Shown: positions 33,983 through 48,128, counted from the stretch's first letter. The stretch: 64,000 nt of DNA from Sipunculus nudus (GCA_026874595.1 CM049311.1:33129176-33193175); one strand, 5' to 3'. The notes: a model not told the origin generated them from the letters alone. Numbers and translations are program-made.

Positions 33983-35149
33983 GACAGAGGTGACGTGAGT
34001 GCTGCCGCATATCAGTGCCTTTCAAAAACATTTGAGCGAAGTGTAGACTAGCGCCTGAGTCGTGTTTGTCACGGCTAAGTGTAGACCTGAACATTAAGAA
34101 TATATGTTTTACTCTTATAATCATAGTATCAGGTAAAATATATATCAAAGAAGTAGTAATCATAAACAACAAACTCCGCAGGGATGCAAATCAAAATTTG
34201 CTTTGTACACAGCTGTTACAACATCATAGGTAACCTCTAGAACAAACCACCCCATAGTAATTATAAATGGGTGGGGTTCTCTGAAAAGAAACTACCTTTT
34301 CTCACAATGGTCCTTTCAATTTAATTGACTTGCTCGGATAGCTGACACCTATTATAATTAAATATTATTATTTGAATCTTTTATAAAAAAAAAACGGCAA
34401 AAAAGACGCCTGTACAACCTTACACAGGGTGTTCGTTTCGAAGAAACACCGGGTAGCAACTAGATGCTTCTATAGTATATTCTTAACCTTTTACAGACTG
34501 TCTGTCTGAATTTGAGATACCATATCAACGTCCATACAGGTTTCAGTAACTTCTCTTTGATAGCAAAACCCTGATTCACATTATAGCACCGACAAAAAAC
34601 CCTTTTCTTCTGGAATTATAAACCTATTATGGTATTGTAGAAACTCTTTTTTATCATCAATTTTTAATCTGTTTAATTTGATTAGTTTTCTTACTATTTT
34701 GCATAGTTTATCTTATTCTTTAAATTTATAATATTTTTTTTTTGGGGGGGGGGGGGGGGTGTCACAAGTTCAGCCTTCATCCTTTCAACACAGGGCAAGT
34801 GCATCATTCGCAGATAAAACGGCCTAGACACTTTAAAGTGATCAGCAAATAAGAAGAGTTTAGAATATCAAACTGATCTAAATACATATATTACAAGAAA
34901 ACAAAGTCAACAAACGTTTGTGATATGTCTGGATGTCCAGATAACTGGATTTTATCTTTCATATGAGCGTTTTAATCGTTATTTTATCGCATCCAAGTAT
35001 GATTTAGAATAATCTGCAGGAGTTTATTGCCAATTTATACTAACACGAACCGTTCATGCATCATTAAAACGTTCGGTCTTTATTTTCAAAATTCATAATC
35101 TTGAGCTATTAATATTTTTATGCACTTTTTAAAGTACATTCTGAATTAC

Positions 35150-35400
35150 GTGCATCTGCAAAATTCCATTGTACGTGATAGGGGGAAACCCGATTATCCT
35201 GGCGTCAACTTGGATCTGTGGTCCGCATCTCGAGGGCCTGGTTGCGTAACTCCGAGGAGTCCCCTAAAGGCGCACTCGTTTGTGACTTAAAACAACTGCG
35301 GGGTACAGTGTTTTATGCATTTACCCCGCCCGGGAAAAATCTCACAACTCCTTGGCTGTGATTGAAGCTCACGTGTGTTCTACCCCTTTGACCACGGAGA
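35150..35400 (-). mobile_element. tRNA-derived SINE, copy 2 (diverged)
   Basis: Same body blocks in the same order and orientation as the copies at 5.3 and 54.0 kb (CTGCAAAATTCCATTGTACGTGATAGGG, then CCTGGCGT, then AAGGCGCACTCG, then AAAATCTCA). The B box is eroded. Confidence 0.45.
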
Positions 35401-35458
35401 TCGGTATAATGTTGTGATATTTATGACAATTTATTGAAGCCATCTGGTTCCCATCTGT

Positions 35459-35461
<3 letters not shown>

Positions 35462-35525
<64 letters not shown>

Positions 35526-35600
35526 TATATATAAAATACATACATATAATATATATACATATATTAATAATAAATATATACATATATATATCATAATCTC
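35462..35600. repeat. (AT)n-rich tract
   Basis: Long AT repeat followed by interrupted ATATA/CATATA sequence. Confidence 0.85.
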
Positions 35601-36139
35601 ATTTCCACCATCTCAGTAATATATTATTTATATCTGATTAAAAATCCAGGTGTACATGTCGAAAACCACGTGTGCCTAGTAAACCCTGACCTAAAACATG
35701 AAACCTTCTGTTTTTATACCTCTCAGGCCTGATAAATCTTGGCATCGATAACCTTCGTGATATCAATGTAACAACCTGTCTCGGTCGAATATACATACAG
35801 CTGTATCCAAAGTGGCCTTTACTCCGATTTATAACGTCTGTTAACTACAATTAATTTATTGTACCATTAATAAAACAAACAGGAAACAGTGAAACCGATG
35901 TGCACAAGCTGTTCGTTTTGTTTATTTTTTTTTTGTGACATTGGATTATCCAAGCATATGCAACATGAACAGCTGGCTTCAGGTCAGACGAATTTAAGTT
36001 TACAAATAGGGTTTTGTAACTAGTGATCTTTCGATTAATTTTTGCACATATGCATCCAACCACCTTTGTCAACAGAAAGTATACGTTTACTGAGAGCTTG
36101 TGGATAAACAAGGCCCTACATTCGTCACAGGGGCATTAG

Positions 36140-36335
36140 GCAAAAAAAAAAAAAATATGGTTTTCATGCAGGCACTTTTTTTCAGAAATCATTGCGGGCG
36201 GGCTTTTTTTATAACTTTTTTGTATGTTTCGATAAAAATGTCTTATGATCAAGCATGATAATAACATAATTTTCTTCTTAACAGGTAAAAGCATTACTGG
36301 CGCGGGCGGTGCTTGAGAACCATACTTTTTTTATT
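36140..36335 (+). mobile_element. MITE family M1, copy 2
   Basis: Left TATGGTTTTCATGCAGGC, core TTTCGATAAAAATGTCTTAT, right GGGCGGTGCTTGAGAACC-ATAC. The ends are inverted repeats of each other. Confidence 0.65.
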
Positions 36336-37824
36336 TTATTATTTTTTTTTTGCCTTATAAGGACCTTTTAATGCAGGAAATATCGAAAGTTCATTGGTAT
36401 GTACAGCCAGATATAACATAAATTCTACAGTCAAGGCAGGTGAATAGCTGCTTTTAATTTGTTATAAATGATAACATAAGAGATGCATGAAGCTGTGTTT
36501 TGGTGTTCAAATTATGCTTAAGGAGCGCACGGGGCTGGAGTCTTGACTACAGCAACCAGTAGCTGCTCGATAAAGCTTAAAACATCTTCAGTCAGTCAGT
36601 GTTCAGGCCCCGTGTAGCAATTCAGATTACCCCCCGTATATCTTGACAAGAATAAAAAATGAATATCTCATATTTTAACAAGAATAACGAGCAGTGGAGG
36701 AAAACAATTTTTCAGGTACTGACATGTAGTTTATTATTAACCAACTAAAAGTGGGTTACTGTTACCAGGATCGAGCTTGAATTATTGTACCTTGTAAACT
36801 TTATTTTTTTTGTTTCATTATACAAAACCATGTGAAAATAAAAAAAGTTGCACCAACAGGTATACCATCAGAGAAATCACAGTACCAGGTTTAAATAGTG
36901 TACACTTTATTTAGTCTAAAGTGAATTTAAAACAACTTTTGAATTGATTTAGATATAGGGGTTTTGAACGATAGTGATACCTTATCCGTATGACTACCCT
37001 CGGGTAAAGGGGTTACATTTTGTCATGAGACAATCATTCTTAATTGCTGGTATCGGGGCAACCGGAAAAAAAATTATGTAAACAAACGCAATAGTCTTTG
37101 ATTATCTACAGAAAAAAATACCCTAAACAGAGATAATTGCAGTTAGAGAAAAGTATTGACTTGTATCCTACGCCTATATATACTGCTTCTGATTTAAAAA
37201 AAAAAAATCCACGTGATTGCTCCATCGGCGCTTAATTTTTTTCAGTATAAGAATTTTAGTTAATAATTCCAGTTGAATTGCACACTTAAGTAGTATATGA
37301 TATATGTATATGTTTGTGTATTTGTATTGGCGTATTTAATTGTAAACATTTTACATATTTGTGCATTACACAAAGAATTATTAAAGGTCTCGTTGCTCAA
37401 AAAAATAAATATATATATATATGTTTATATATATGTGTGTGTGTGTGTGACTTCAAACAAACTCGATAAATTGAATAAGTTGATGCCGAATTGGTATGTT
37501 TATTAAGCATTATTTTATATGCATGCGAGTTTACAGATGGGTTCTTTTGAATATATTTTCATTTTAAAATAATAGATAAAATCCGTATCAAAACAAAAAT
37601 AAATATATATGCCTCCATACAATCTAAATAAATTGAATAAGTTGATGCAAAACTGTTCACAAATCTATATAGAAGAAAAAAGTCATTTACTTTAAACATT
37701 CTCGGGTCTGATGATCCGTTGCGTATACTGTTGGAATTCCTCAAACGCCTTTACAGGCCAATTCAGTGTGAAGTTTACATGTTAATATATGGTTTTTCCT
37801 GACGAGTATAGTGTGGTTGATACA

Positions 37825-37865
37825 TACATATATATATATATATATAATATATATATATATATAAT

Positions 37866-37917
<52 letters not shown>
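37825..37917. repeat. (AT)n tract with periodic AATAT interruptions
   Basis: AT units broken regularly by ATAATAT. Confidence 0.9.
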
Positions 37918-37918
<1 letters not shown>

Positions 37919-38089
37919 TTTATTTCATGAAGGCGGTCATTAATGTGGGGTAGTCCATTCACTTTTTGACCCCATATTCCTAGATTCATTGGTACATAAG
38001 TTCCCTTACCCCCGTTTGCATTAACTGATTCGGCCCATATACCCATATACAATAGTGCATATATGTGACTGAACATATGTCAATATACC

Positions 38090-38180
38090 TGGACGTCCTT
38101 CCTGGATCCGGATCATGAGCCGGACCCACACCAAAATATAATCGATTCTTTTTTGGCCTATACCCTGCAAATTTCAGGTG
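38090..38180 (+). repeat. Dispersed repeat pair, copy 2
   Basis: CCGGATCATGAGCCGGACCC then AAAATATAATCGATTC. See 18195-18275. Confidence 0.55.
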
Positions 38181-38439
38181 ATTCAATTCATGATTGCCTG
38201 AGTTAGGTTGTAACTAATCACACACGCACACGCACACGCATTGAGTCTTATACCTGTTTCCCGTGTTGACATGTCAACATCTTAACTTTATTCAGACACC
38301 TGGTACCTACACTACCCTGTTCACTTATCCACCAATCCCCTAATATAGCCAACAGGCGGGGCAATTGTGTAATAATAGATCTTACAAGCAACGCTATAAC
38401 CCATGTGAACTGGTCAACACTAGGAACAGCTACAATTAA

Positions 38440-38555
38440 TCATTCACATCTGAACGCCTGAAAGCTTGTGTAAAATAGACTTCACCAGCTGAGTGTGTGT
38501 CAAACATTTACTTAACTTTTCTGTATGTAACAAACTAGCACGGCAAATCACAAAT
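38440..38555 (+). repeat. Dispersed repeat, copy 2 of 2485-2645
   Basis: Same orientation and block order: CTGAAAGCTTGTGTA, GTGTCAAACATTTAC, AACAAACTAGCACGGC. Confidence 0.45.
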
Positions 38556-40004
38556 TTACAAAATGAACAAGCCTGTAAGCCTGTAAGTGTTCAAGCAGAA
38601 ATGACAACTGCCATGCAATAACATAAGGAATAAATGTAAACAATACATTTTTCACAAGCCGTCTGCACAATGTACCAGGAACGAGACAGGTTTATACGAC
38701 TTTATTTGATTGGTCAAACTTTCGATGCCTCCCTCGCAAAGCTAAAAATTTGGTCTAGAACTAACGCCAGAATTTGGCAGTCACGTGAATCTGGTTAATT
38801 GGTTCAATGGCCTGTTTATAATTCATGAAATAGACGCCAACGCGGCTCCCTGAATCAAGGTCTGTGAAAGTGTAGCTGTCACAGATTTGATTGTGTGAAG
38901 ATGTTTATTTCACTTCAGACGATCCCATCAATATTTAAAAATGTTTGGAAGATTTAAATAAACCATAGGAAATTTCTGTTATAGCAATAAACAAATGAAA
39001 AATGTCTGAAAAACACTGCACGAATGACAGCTTCATTAATTAGGAGGTCTTTCTAGAAGTTACCAATTTCCGACATAAATTTTCGTTTATCTATTTATTT
39101 ATTTATAGCATTCTATATTTGCAACATTTCTGAACAAGTTATGGCTCAAGGGAGAACATGAAGCCGAGTCAATTCCCCAGTGCGTGCCAAAAAAACCCAC
39201 AATTAAACAAACACACGCCACAAGGTTTGGACTGTGTGCGTGACTTGGATAAAACACAACATAGGGACACGGTACAAAGGTGATATATTTTACATCCTGT
39301 TATACTGGGTATTGACTGTGAACGGCATGTTTAAATAATGACTCATATATATTAATGACATCCTTTCCCGAACAAAATCTAACAATGGAAACGTGCCTAT
39401 TAACAAGTTTCAGAACTTGCAAGTCTAATGCGCGTACGGTATAACTGTGTCAGGTTTTTCTTTTCAATATTGGTGTGCTATTATCTACATTAAAAACAAG
39501 ATTAATTTTATTTCAACTTGGCTAAGAAATACTGATTTATACTTGGTTCAAATATATAAAATATTTATTTTTTATTCTAAAAAAATCATACATTTTTGGG
39601 TTTGTTACATTTACCGCACTAAAGAGAACCCCTTTGAAGCTTTTAGAATATTATAAATCAAGCGGTAACAGTTTAAGTAACATTTATTATATAATTCTAG
39701 AAATATTTCTTTTACCTGGGACATACGATTCATGGATTTTATTCGGGGCTATATTCCGAGTCAGTCAGCGTCGATCTCCTAGTTCATAATTCTCAGACTT
39801 ATGTAACAGAAAATCACTGACTTGAAAGATTTAATACCAGGGATATAAAAAGAAGTCAATATACCTACTTTCCGAGTCAAGTGTACCATTTTAACCGGTA
39901 TGAGCTCCGTATTCGAGCAAAATAGATTCATTATCGCAATATGTACAGTATGGACAGCACGTATGCTGCGGACCGATCATTGACACAGAGTATAGAATCA
40001 TGTA

Positions 40005-40065
40005 GTCAGTGACGTCGGTTTATCTTCAAGGGGAAAGGGGGGGGGGGTATGATAAATCATAGGCG
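40005..40065 (+). repeat. GTGGCGTCAATTTATC-type MITE, left end only
   Basis: CAGTGACGTCGGTTTATCTT-CAAGGGG then poly-G. No matching right end found. Confidence 0.4.
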
Positions 40066-41689
40066 TATAGGTTAAGGTACCTTTCTTAATAAAAACAAAG
40101 ATTTCTGAAATACCGTTACTAAGATCATAGTGCATATATATAATGTGTATTATGTTTGACACATAAAATTAAAAATAATTTATAGCCCATCTTTTAATGC
40201 TGGTTGATCAAGCAGAAAGGCAGAAATTGATTCAAACTCTGTCTTTTTAATTATTCGTTTATTTTCAATAAATTTCCAATTATCCATATTTCCAATATAT
40301 AAATCGTTTTATCTGAATAGCAGGAGGTGGGGGGGGGGGGGGGTGGGTGGGTGATCACACTGATTGCAACATACACACGCACAGACACATCGACATCCCT
40401 TTGAGTATCCAGAAACCAAAAACCTCGCCAATATTATGTGCGTGTACAAAATTTTGGGTAAAATTGTTACCAGACAAACAAATGAACAAACCGAAAAACA
40501 AAATACCTCGGCCCCTTTAGGGGGTCTAACTATTAATAAATTCTGTTACAACCGTGAAATGGGAGAGGCCCTGTAATATAATAGGGCTAATCTATGCTTA
40601 ACTGTTCAGACAAACAAACTATAGATGCCTTTCGGTTTCGATTTAATTTTATATACATTTTTGAATTAGGCTCATCAATTCGGCTGATTTTCAGTTATTG
40701 TTTCAGATATGAAATTAGATCTAAGAGCGTTTGTCCGAAAACGTACATCTCGACAATTTCATTTCCGATTAACCCTATTGCTACCAGCCACATGATACAC
40801 ACATATATATATATATAGTTATAACTGACGATCGAGAATGCAGTCCATAGTGGGGTGCCCATTGAAATTTGGCATTATTTAAATAAATTAGAGGAATAAT
40901 TCAAAAATGTAAGCTTGATTATAGGAACGGAGCAGCAGTCTTCTTAAATGAAATTAAACCATAACCACACCTGGCAAACCTTTTGAGCGATGCAATATAA
41001 AATAAATAAATGGTATAACAGCCCATTTTTACAGCATATCAAACCCCACTGGTAAAGGTGAAGGTGATTGGGCACGTGCTCAACAACTATATTTAACAGC
41101 AGCTGATTGGTTGTTTATTGGCGTAAATATTCTAAAAAATGTAATTATCAAAGTATTGCTGAAAATCTTTAACAGATGCCATACCACTTAGCACAACTTA
41201 AGGTTCAGGAGATCCAGAAGGTGCAGAATAAAATGTTGGTTTTTGTCGTTAGGTTTTGCTTAGCATATAAGGCCTCTAGTCACTCTTAATGACGTGAATG
41301 ACTTCACAAAGCTCTGCGCAGACACTAATTGGTGACTAGAACGTAGATACCGATTGTTGCCTTTTGGAGATCAAATTGTTACGTTATGAAACTGACCAAT
41401 TGCACCTTGCGGAGGTCCTAGATAAAGGGCACATCATACAGTGACTGACTAGGATTGATTTCAGGTTTTTTCTGGGTAATATCAGTGTATTTCCAGCTGT
41501 TTTTTTTAATAGTTCCGATGCCCATGGTTGATGCATGGGTTTTGAGATATTTCATCCATTTTGGCTCAATGAATATACGGGTTTATATTCATAGAGCTGG
41601 TTTGTCATCAGGGAGTTCTAATTTCAAATCAAGGATACTCAAAATAATTATAAGTTAACAGCTCTGGAATCCTGCGCCTCGAATATCGC

Positions 41690-41985
41690 CAATCTATTTC
41701 CATAGCATGATTTTGTCTACATAGATTCCGCCTGTCGTAACTGTTGTCTACATGACTGTGTCTGCCGTAGCTGTTGTTTACACGTGTACCCCTGTCGTAA
41801 CTGTTGTCTAGGGATCTATTTTCTGACACTTTCACTATTGTCTACCCAAATACCTCTGCATGAACTGTTGTTTACCCGTCTATACCCTCTGCTGTAACTG
41901 TTGTCTACCCGGGCACAACCTACCGTAACTGTTGTCTACCCATCTACCCCTGCATAAACTGATGTCTACCCGTCGTTGTAACTGT
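41690..41985. repeat. ~30 bp minisatellite (AACTGTTGTCTACCC)
   Basis: About eight imperfect units of TGCCGTAACTGTTGTCTACC-type sequence, diverged. The minus-strand frame with NSYDR repeats is read through it and is not a gene. Confidence 0.6.
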
Positions 41986-42585
41986 TTTTCTAAACATGCA
42001 GTTACCTTAAAAACACTGCAGCAAATGTTTTCTGTCCAGTTACCTTAAAGCGTCCGTGCACGAGTCGCCACAGCACGGGGCCATCAGTCTGACACACTAC
42101 AGTCTAATTAAGGTCCTCCTTACCTCAGGCTTCTGATGACCTGGCGCTGCCGGCAGACTCGGGCGCGGCACTGAGCACGTGGCTGGGTGTGGCTGGGTGT
42201 GGCTGCCACTCTCATTTGCTGTGAATAATAAGATGCTGAGATCTCTGGTGCTGTCTGTTCTGACAGATTCCCTCCGAATGATCATTGGATTACGTCACAT
42301 CGCCAGACGCACCATGGATCATAAATCGATAATACAGAAAACGCGGCTATGATGGGCTGCTGTGGTCAAGTATGGGGGCCACTCATCCAGAGCTAAGTGT
42401 CAAAACGGTCAAATGGATCGGATATGACCATATCACACACACCTTGTGTGAGCAAGACACAGGTGGGTGATGGACTCCAATAGTTGACAGGCCTTGCTTT
42501 ATTTATGTGTAACTAAACGTGAATCTTATCACACATACTAACACACTTCCGGCTGATACACTTTACCTGACCCGCATCATGTACA

Positions 42586-42793
42586 GCAGGGGCAGATCCA
42601 GGATTTAGGAAAAAGACAGGTCAAACCCAGGAAGACTAAAATGACAAAACCTAAAATAAATCTCCAGGTCTGAAAAAGGGTTGTGGTCTGAAATCCTTAA
42701 AAAGGTTGCGGCGGCTAAAAAGAGGGGCCCGGACCGTCTGGACCCCCCCCCCCCCCCCCCCACACACACACACTGAATCCGCTTCTGTACAAG
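42586..42793 (+). mobile_element. CAGGGGCGGATCCAG-type MITE, copy 1
   Basis: Left GTACAGCAGGGGCAGATCCA and right, inverted, GTACAGAAGCGGATTCA. Interior GACAAAACCTA, CTGGTC-type, TTAAAAAGGTTG and poly-C. Same order at 47926-48128 and, inverted, 57656-57850. Confidence 0.65.
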
Positions 42794-42820
42794 GATAGCA
42801 TGAAGCTTGCCAGACCAAAA

Positions 42821-44106
42821 AACTCGACCAACCCAAAAATCAATGATTTAATTTCTACGCAGCCAGGTATATATTATTCAAAGGTTGGCAAGAACAGAAT
42901 GTCCGAGAACGAGGTCGAGGTTTATTGGTTTGTTTTGTTATTGATCTTTATTTATTGAATACAACGACTTTGGGTGCTTCATTCTCACCATGTAAAGTGT
43001 CTGCGCTTACGCAGGAGTCACCTGCATAACAAGGTCACACAAAAAATAGTTCCGGCAGCGGGGTTCGTATTTTTTAAAGGATTTTTTTTGTGATCGAGCA
43101 CACTGCCAGTAGCGTCATTTATGTTCATGAGTAGGAAGGATGACTCGCAATTAATATTAATTATTAATATATCTTATTCTCAATATATTTACATATGTTA
43201 TTCTCTTCATAGCGGGGGGGGGGGGGCTGATTACATTGACCACATGCCCCCGCCCCCCTTGCTAAGATTTAGGGGGATATATACCCCCATCCCCCCTGTA
43301 TTGACGCCCCAGCACATAGTAACTACGATTGTGTATCAAAGCAGTTTGCCACTCTGAACCTAGGGCTGACACCCTTCGTACAGTGTATCTGAGACCCATC
43401 GAATCAACATTACGAAATGTTCAGATTTTCATACAACATCAACAAACGCAATTTGATCCTGTTAATAAATATGCGGTGGCTATCTGTAGGCACGTAATAA
43501 CTAAGGGCCTGTGCAACTGTCCACCCGTGTGTTATTCTGTTATCAATTAATTTCAAAATAGTTTAGCCAGTCTTCATTGAATATAAAAGCACCATACATG
43601 GTATTTAGGATGAAACTAATCTGTATTCAAGTGCAAAATAATGAACGGTTAATAAGCTTGTTCAACTAAAATTTGTGTTGATCATATGCACGATACATTT
43701 GTTTTCTCCCAGCAAATCCCACACCATTTTTCTTTCAGGAGAATTTAAAATAAAAAAAACCGCTTGCATTGTATTTTCGAGCTATACTCCTTTGTACACA
43801 TTTTAGTTTGTTTGGCCTAAAGGAAAAAGAGCGTCTTATTTCCTAGGTTAAAACAGACTGAATTAATCATTCCGTGACTCATAGCGTTTGCTGCAACGAC
43901 CAAACCGTGTCGAGCAATATCAGTTGCCTTACAGATTGGTGGAATATCCAGAATCCCCACTATCCTGTGCTAAGTCAGACACTCTCCCGGTTATTATACG
44001 TTGCAAGAAGTTTTCCGCTTTGCTTTTGGTATTTTTGTGTGTCTGTAATACAAACACAGAAAAAAACTTATTCTGAACAGATTTTGCTGATAGTTTATGA
44101 AACGTA
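42821..44106 (+). repeat. Long dispersed duplication, copy 1
   Basis: Collinear with 52231-53811 from CTCGACCAACCCAA, TATATTATTCAAAGGTTG and GTTTATTGGTTTGTTTTGTT through CTCTGAACCTAGG and GACCAAACCGTGTCGAGC to TTTGCTGATA-TTTATGAAACGT. Lacks a ~235 bp block found in copy 2. No intact frame is conserved between the copies, so probably a non-coding repeat. Confidence 0.75.
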
Positions 44107-44444
44107 AAGATTCCCCAAAGGTTATTATCCATTAAAATTTGTTTATTATCTGTTTAGCGTTATCTTCATCTTTCCATTGTGCTTAACGGCTGTTTACGTT
44201 GTTGAACCGTGAAATTTAATTAATATACCATAAATCAAGTGAAATTTCATACCATACACCACACACATATACTATACTATATAATGCATACTAATTATAT
44301 ATAATATATAATATATTATATATAGACACATCTATATACTTAAATCAAACTAGAAATTTCTGGCATCCGAGATGCTGTAGTATGCCCAGACAAATAAAGC
44401 ATTCCTCCTTCGAAAATACACACCCTTCTTCTGATGTATATATT

Positions 44445-45185
44445 GACACCTGACAGGGCCAAGGTCACAAATGTTTGAACTTGTTCGACATCTTTGTGGA
44501 GATTGTTGTGTCAAATTTGCACGAAACAGGTGCAGTACTTTAAAATTATACCAGAATCCTGTTTCCACAGATTTGCGGGCAGATGACTCCTGTGACATTG
44601 ACCTTTTGCTTGTCACCCCAAAATTGACAGGTGAAATATATGTGCATAAGAAAAGGCATTGGATGAAAAGCTTTGCTAAAATGCATCCATTATCTTTACA
44701 CAGGTGGGTCCTGTGACCTTGACCTTTGACCTCGTTACCCTAAAATTGACAGGAATCTTCTCTGTCGGTAGGTGAGCTCTATGTGCAAGATTTAAGGTCT
44801 AGAATGAAAAGTTTGGCTGAAAATGCATTCACAATCTTTATGAAGATGTGAGTCCTGTGACCTTGACCTTTGCCCTCATGCCCCAAAATCAATACAGGTC
44901 TTGCTTTAGTGATGAGCCATATATAAGTAAATTTTGAAATCCATATATCAATCCAAGCTGGAATTATCATCCGGAAATTTTTTTTTGACAGATTGCTCCT
45001 TTGACCTTCACCTTTGACCTTGTGACCCCAAAATTGATAGGGGTCTTCCTGTTTTGACAGGTGGGATATATGTGCAAGATGAAAGTTCTGGGATAAAACG
45101 TTTTGCTATCTGTTTAAGATGTAGGTCCTGTGACCTTGACCTTTGACCTCATAACCCCAAAATAAATGAGAGTCTTGCTTTTTTA
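44445..45185 (+). repeat. Tandem array of ~120-145 bp units with TGACCTTGACCTTTGACC
   Basis: Units at about 44595, 44715, 44858, 45001 and 45130 share TGACCTTGACCTTTGACCTC, then a CCCCAAAAT-GA block, GGTCTTGCTTTT-like and ATATATAAGT-like blocks. Another half unit faces the other way near 44455. Direct AGGTCA-type half-sites are spaced as in nuclear-receptor DR elements. The same phrase is a familiar invertebrate repeat. Confidence 0.65.
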
Positions 45186-45494
45186 ATGGGACATATATAA
45201 GTCAAGTTCGAAATCCATATCAATAATATCTCGACTATGTCTGGGGTTACAATAAGCATGGCTATTTACAAGGTATTGGTATCAAGGCGGAGATCAAGGA
45301 TTTTTTAATGGAGAATTAATTTTATAAAGCTATCCAAATATGTCTTTACTGATATGTAAAACAAGTCTCAAGCTAAATAATCCATTTAAAGCCTTTTATT
45401 ACATATCAGGACTGCCTAATATCAAAGCCACTCATTTGATTGTCTTCATATTTTTCCATAAATATTCCCTTATATGATTTTTTATGAACATGTC

Positions 45495-45735
45495 AGAAAT
45501 TAGGTTAGTATTCAGAAAATTTTAAAAGTTATGGGCCCAAACATAATGCACTTTGTAAAAATCAGTAAAGATATTTATTCACTTAACATGATAATTGTTG
45601 AAGCTTGAGACTTTTTTCCCCGGGAGATGACATTATTTAATTAAGTTTCTATGTATACCCAAAAGTATATCTGTATTTTGTAAATGTTTTTAAAGTTATT
45701 AGCATAAATATAAAATCAGTACCTTAAATTGTGTA
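45495..45735 (-). repeat. Dispersed repeat, copy 2 of 3340-3565
   Basis: Inverted match to 3340-3565 across about 240 bp. Confidence 0.65.
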
Positions 45736-47189
45736 AATTTTTACTATTGACAGGTGCAAGTTAAATTTGTTAATTCTGAATCAAGTGTTATTTCCAGATA
45801 TTCTGCAAATTTATAAAATATATTTTTTGTGGTCAGCGAAAAAAATAAATACGTCTGTGTGCATAATGTCATGTTGTCTGGCCAATTCAAGAATAAATGC
45901 TGATGAAATAAAGAATTCTGAATCAACTTATATATTCAGATATATATGTTATACTATAAAGGTATAAAATCTCTAAACTAGAAAAAAAACAATGTAATAA
46001 AAATTTGGAGAATGTAAGGCAAACAGAATTCCTGCCACAGCAGAACGGGAAATAAAGTGATGGGCTTTGTTTTGCTATCCCTCTGTCTATTTTTTAAATA
46101 TTAAATAATCATGAATAAACTATTTTTCCTGTAAGCACTGTTGAATTAAATTTCATTTCCTGCATGTATATGCCGAGGTTTTGAAACTCACAGCGTCCCG
46201 CTTTTTTAGCTCATAATGAACACCCCATCCCTTTTTAAATTGAAAGACAAAATGATATAATAAAAAAAAGAATCTAATTGAACAAATGCGTAAACTTCTG
46301 AACTGTCAACAGCTTATCAAAAATTTAACATATGATCATTGTAATAGAATAGATTTTAGGCTCACAAACTGCTCAAATGCTTCAGAATTCATGTTTCAAA
46401 ATATGGACACACATTGTCAGGTCATAGAATATTATTTGCAACAATTTCTAAATCATCAATACAAACCAATCAAAACAACCAACCATGGCCAATAATACCT
46501 CTTCCTCTCAGACTGTATCTTCATTTAATATTATTTGAGATTCTTGCCTTCAAAGTCAACTTCAGCGGAGGACAGTGACCCATGCATGGGTCCCTTGTTT
46601 TATTAGTTTCTGTCTGAAGACTGCATCATGGTGGTGCTATCTGTTTTTATTTGATTTTTCTGGAGCTGAAAGGAATATTTGAGTCCGCGTAATACTTTAC
46701 CGAGTATTCTAGTACAAAATTTGGACACGAGTAATCTTGTATGTACATCAATATCTGAATATTACGGCAAATTTACGGGCAGTCTGTAGGTTTATCTATT
46801 CATTATTTCAGCCAGGCACAGGGCTGTAACCATATGCTAATCAAGTTAACAGAGGTCTTGTTATGACATTCGTTCCTTCTGCTATAAAGAAACCATTTCA
46901 ATATCAAAGTCGTATTCTTCATGGTATTTTTCTATTCATTATATTTACCCCACGACTCATAACATGGAGAACGAAATCACAAAGAGAGTGAGAAGCATAT
47001 TGTTTTTTTCAATTTATTTAATTAATTATAAAAAAAAATATAGGGGAAAATATGGGAGACTAATCAGAGAGTTTTATTATGAAATCTACAGACACAACAC
47101 AATTTTTAATGAAAGGAAAATAAAAATGTAGTATTACATTATTGAATGGCTCATGGAAGGAAAGCCTTCCTTTCTGATATTCAACTACA

Positions 47190-47335
47190 GTCGCCATGGC
47201 CATTAAAAATACCCTGACTTTTCCCTGACTTACATAATTATCAGAACAATCCCATGACTTTTTATGAAATTCCCTGACATTTCTCTGTCCTTGAAAACAA
47301 TGTTTTTCCTGACTTTTCCCTGACCGCTGTAGTTA
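47190..47335. repeat. Dispersed TTCCCTGACTTTTCCCTGAC-type repeat
   Basis: Starts CCCTGACTTTTCCCTGACTT and ends TTCCTGACTTTTCCCTGACC. A familiar metazoan dispersed motif, here about 145 bp. Confidence 0.5.
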
Positions 47336-47925
47336 TAGTCTGACAGTTGCATCTAATAACCTATTGGAGCTTTTGAGCAGCAGGTACCTCGTTACTGTTT
47401 AGTATACTTTCTAACAACACCTACTAGGTGCGAGAAAAATTCTTTTTAAGCCAGCATATCGGCCAATCCAATTGCATGTCTGTTAAATATCTAATTACCA
47501 CGATATCAGTGCAGCAGGATGGTTGAGCGCCTCAGTACCCTACCAAGTTAGGCTTACCTGCACAATAAAAATGCCTACAGATTTAGCTGATAGTGCTACT
47601 TGGCTGAACCTAAAGGTTAATTTTCCACGGTCTGCAGTTAAAATACATTACAGAGCCGATATTTTTAATGTGATAGGTAGTCATGAACCCATATTTTCAA
47701 AAGGTTTCAACAAATTTCATCGTGGAATAATAATATTATAGTTGGAATATTATATTGAATATTGATTCTTAAAGTTACACTCACCCCTAGGAAAAACGAC
47801 ATAGGAGTGGTTTTTTTACTTCATACAAATTTATATAACAAACTTATATCCAGCAAAATGATCTTTTCAATTATGTATCATTTATGATTAATAGGTGTTC
47901 ACCTACAGTTATACTTCTTATGCCC

Positions 47926-48128
47926 TCATAGGGGTAGATCCAAGATTTAAGAAAGGAGGGGTCCAAGCCAGGACTGATGGCAAAACCTATAAAAAAAGTC
48001 TCCGGGTCTGGAAAAGGGGGATGGGGGTTCCAGGACACAAAACTTAGTCCGATACCCTTAAAAAGTTGTGGCAACTTGAAAGGCGGGGGGGAGCGGACCT
48101 CCTGTACCCCACCCCCCCGCTTCTGTCT
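47926..48128 (+). mobile_element. CAGGGGCGGATCCAG-type MITE, copy 2
   Basis: AGGGGTAGATCCAAGATTTA, GGCAAAACCTA, TTAAAAAGTTGTGGCAAC, poly-G/C and CGCTTCTG. The open frames on both strands here are inside the element. Confidence 0.65.

Larger units (their letters stand above)
33453..42585. other. No supportable gene: repeats and AT-rich DNA
   Basis: Besides the listed repeats, I see only short frames, poly-G runs (33858, 34744, 40028, 40330) and AT/TG tracts. This may be the 5' intron or upstream region of the minus-strand GT92 gene, whose first exon should lie here or further right. Confidence 0.5.

Noticed and set aside
37741-38076. 111-codon minus-strand gene
   Set aside because: The frame is mostly the translation of a long AT tract.
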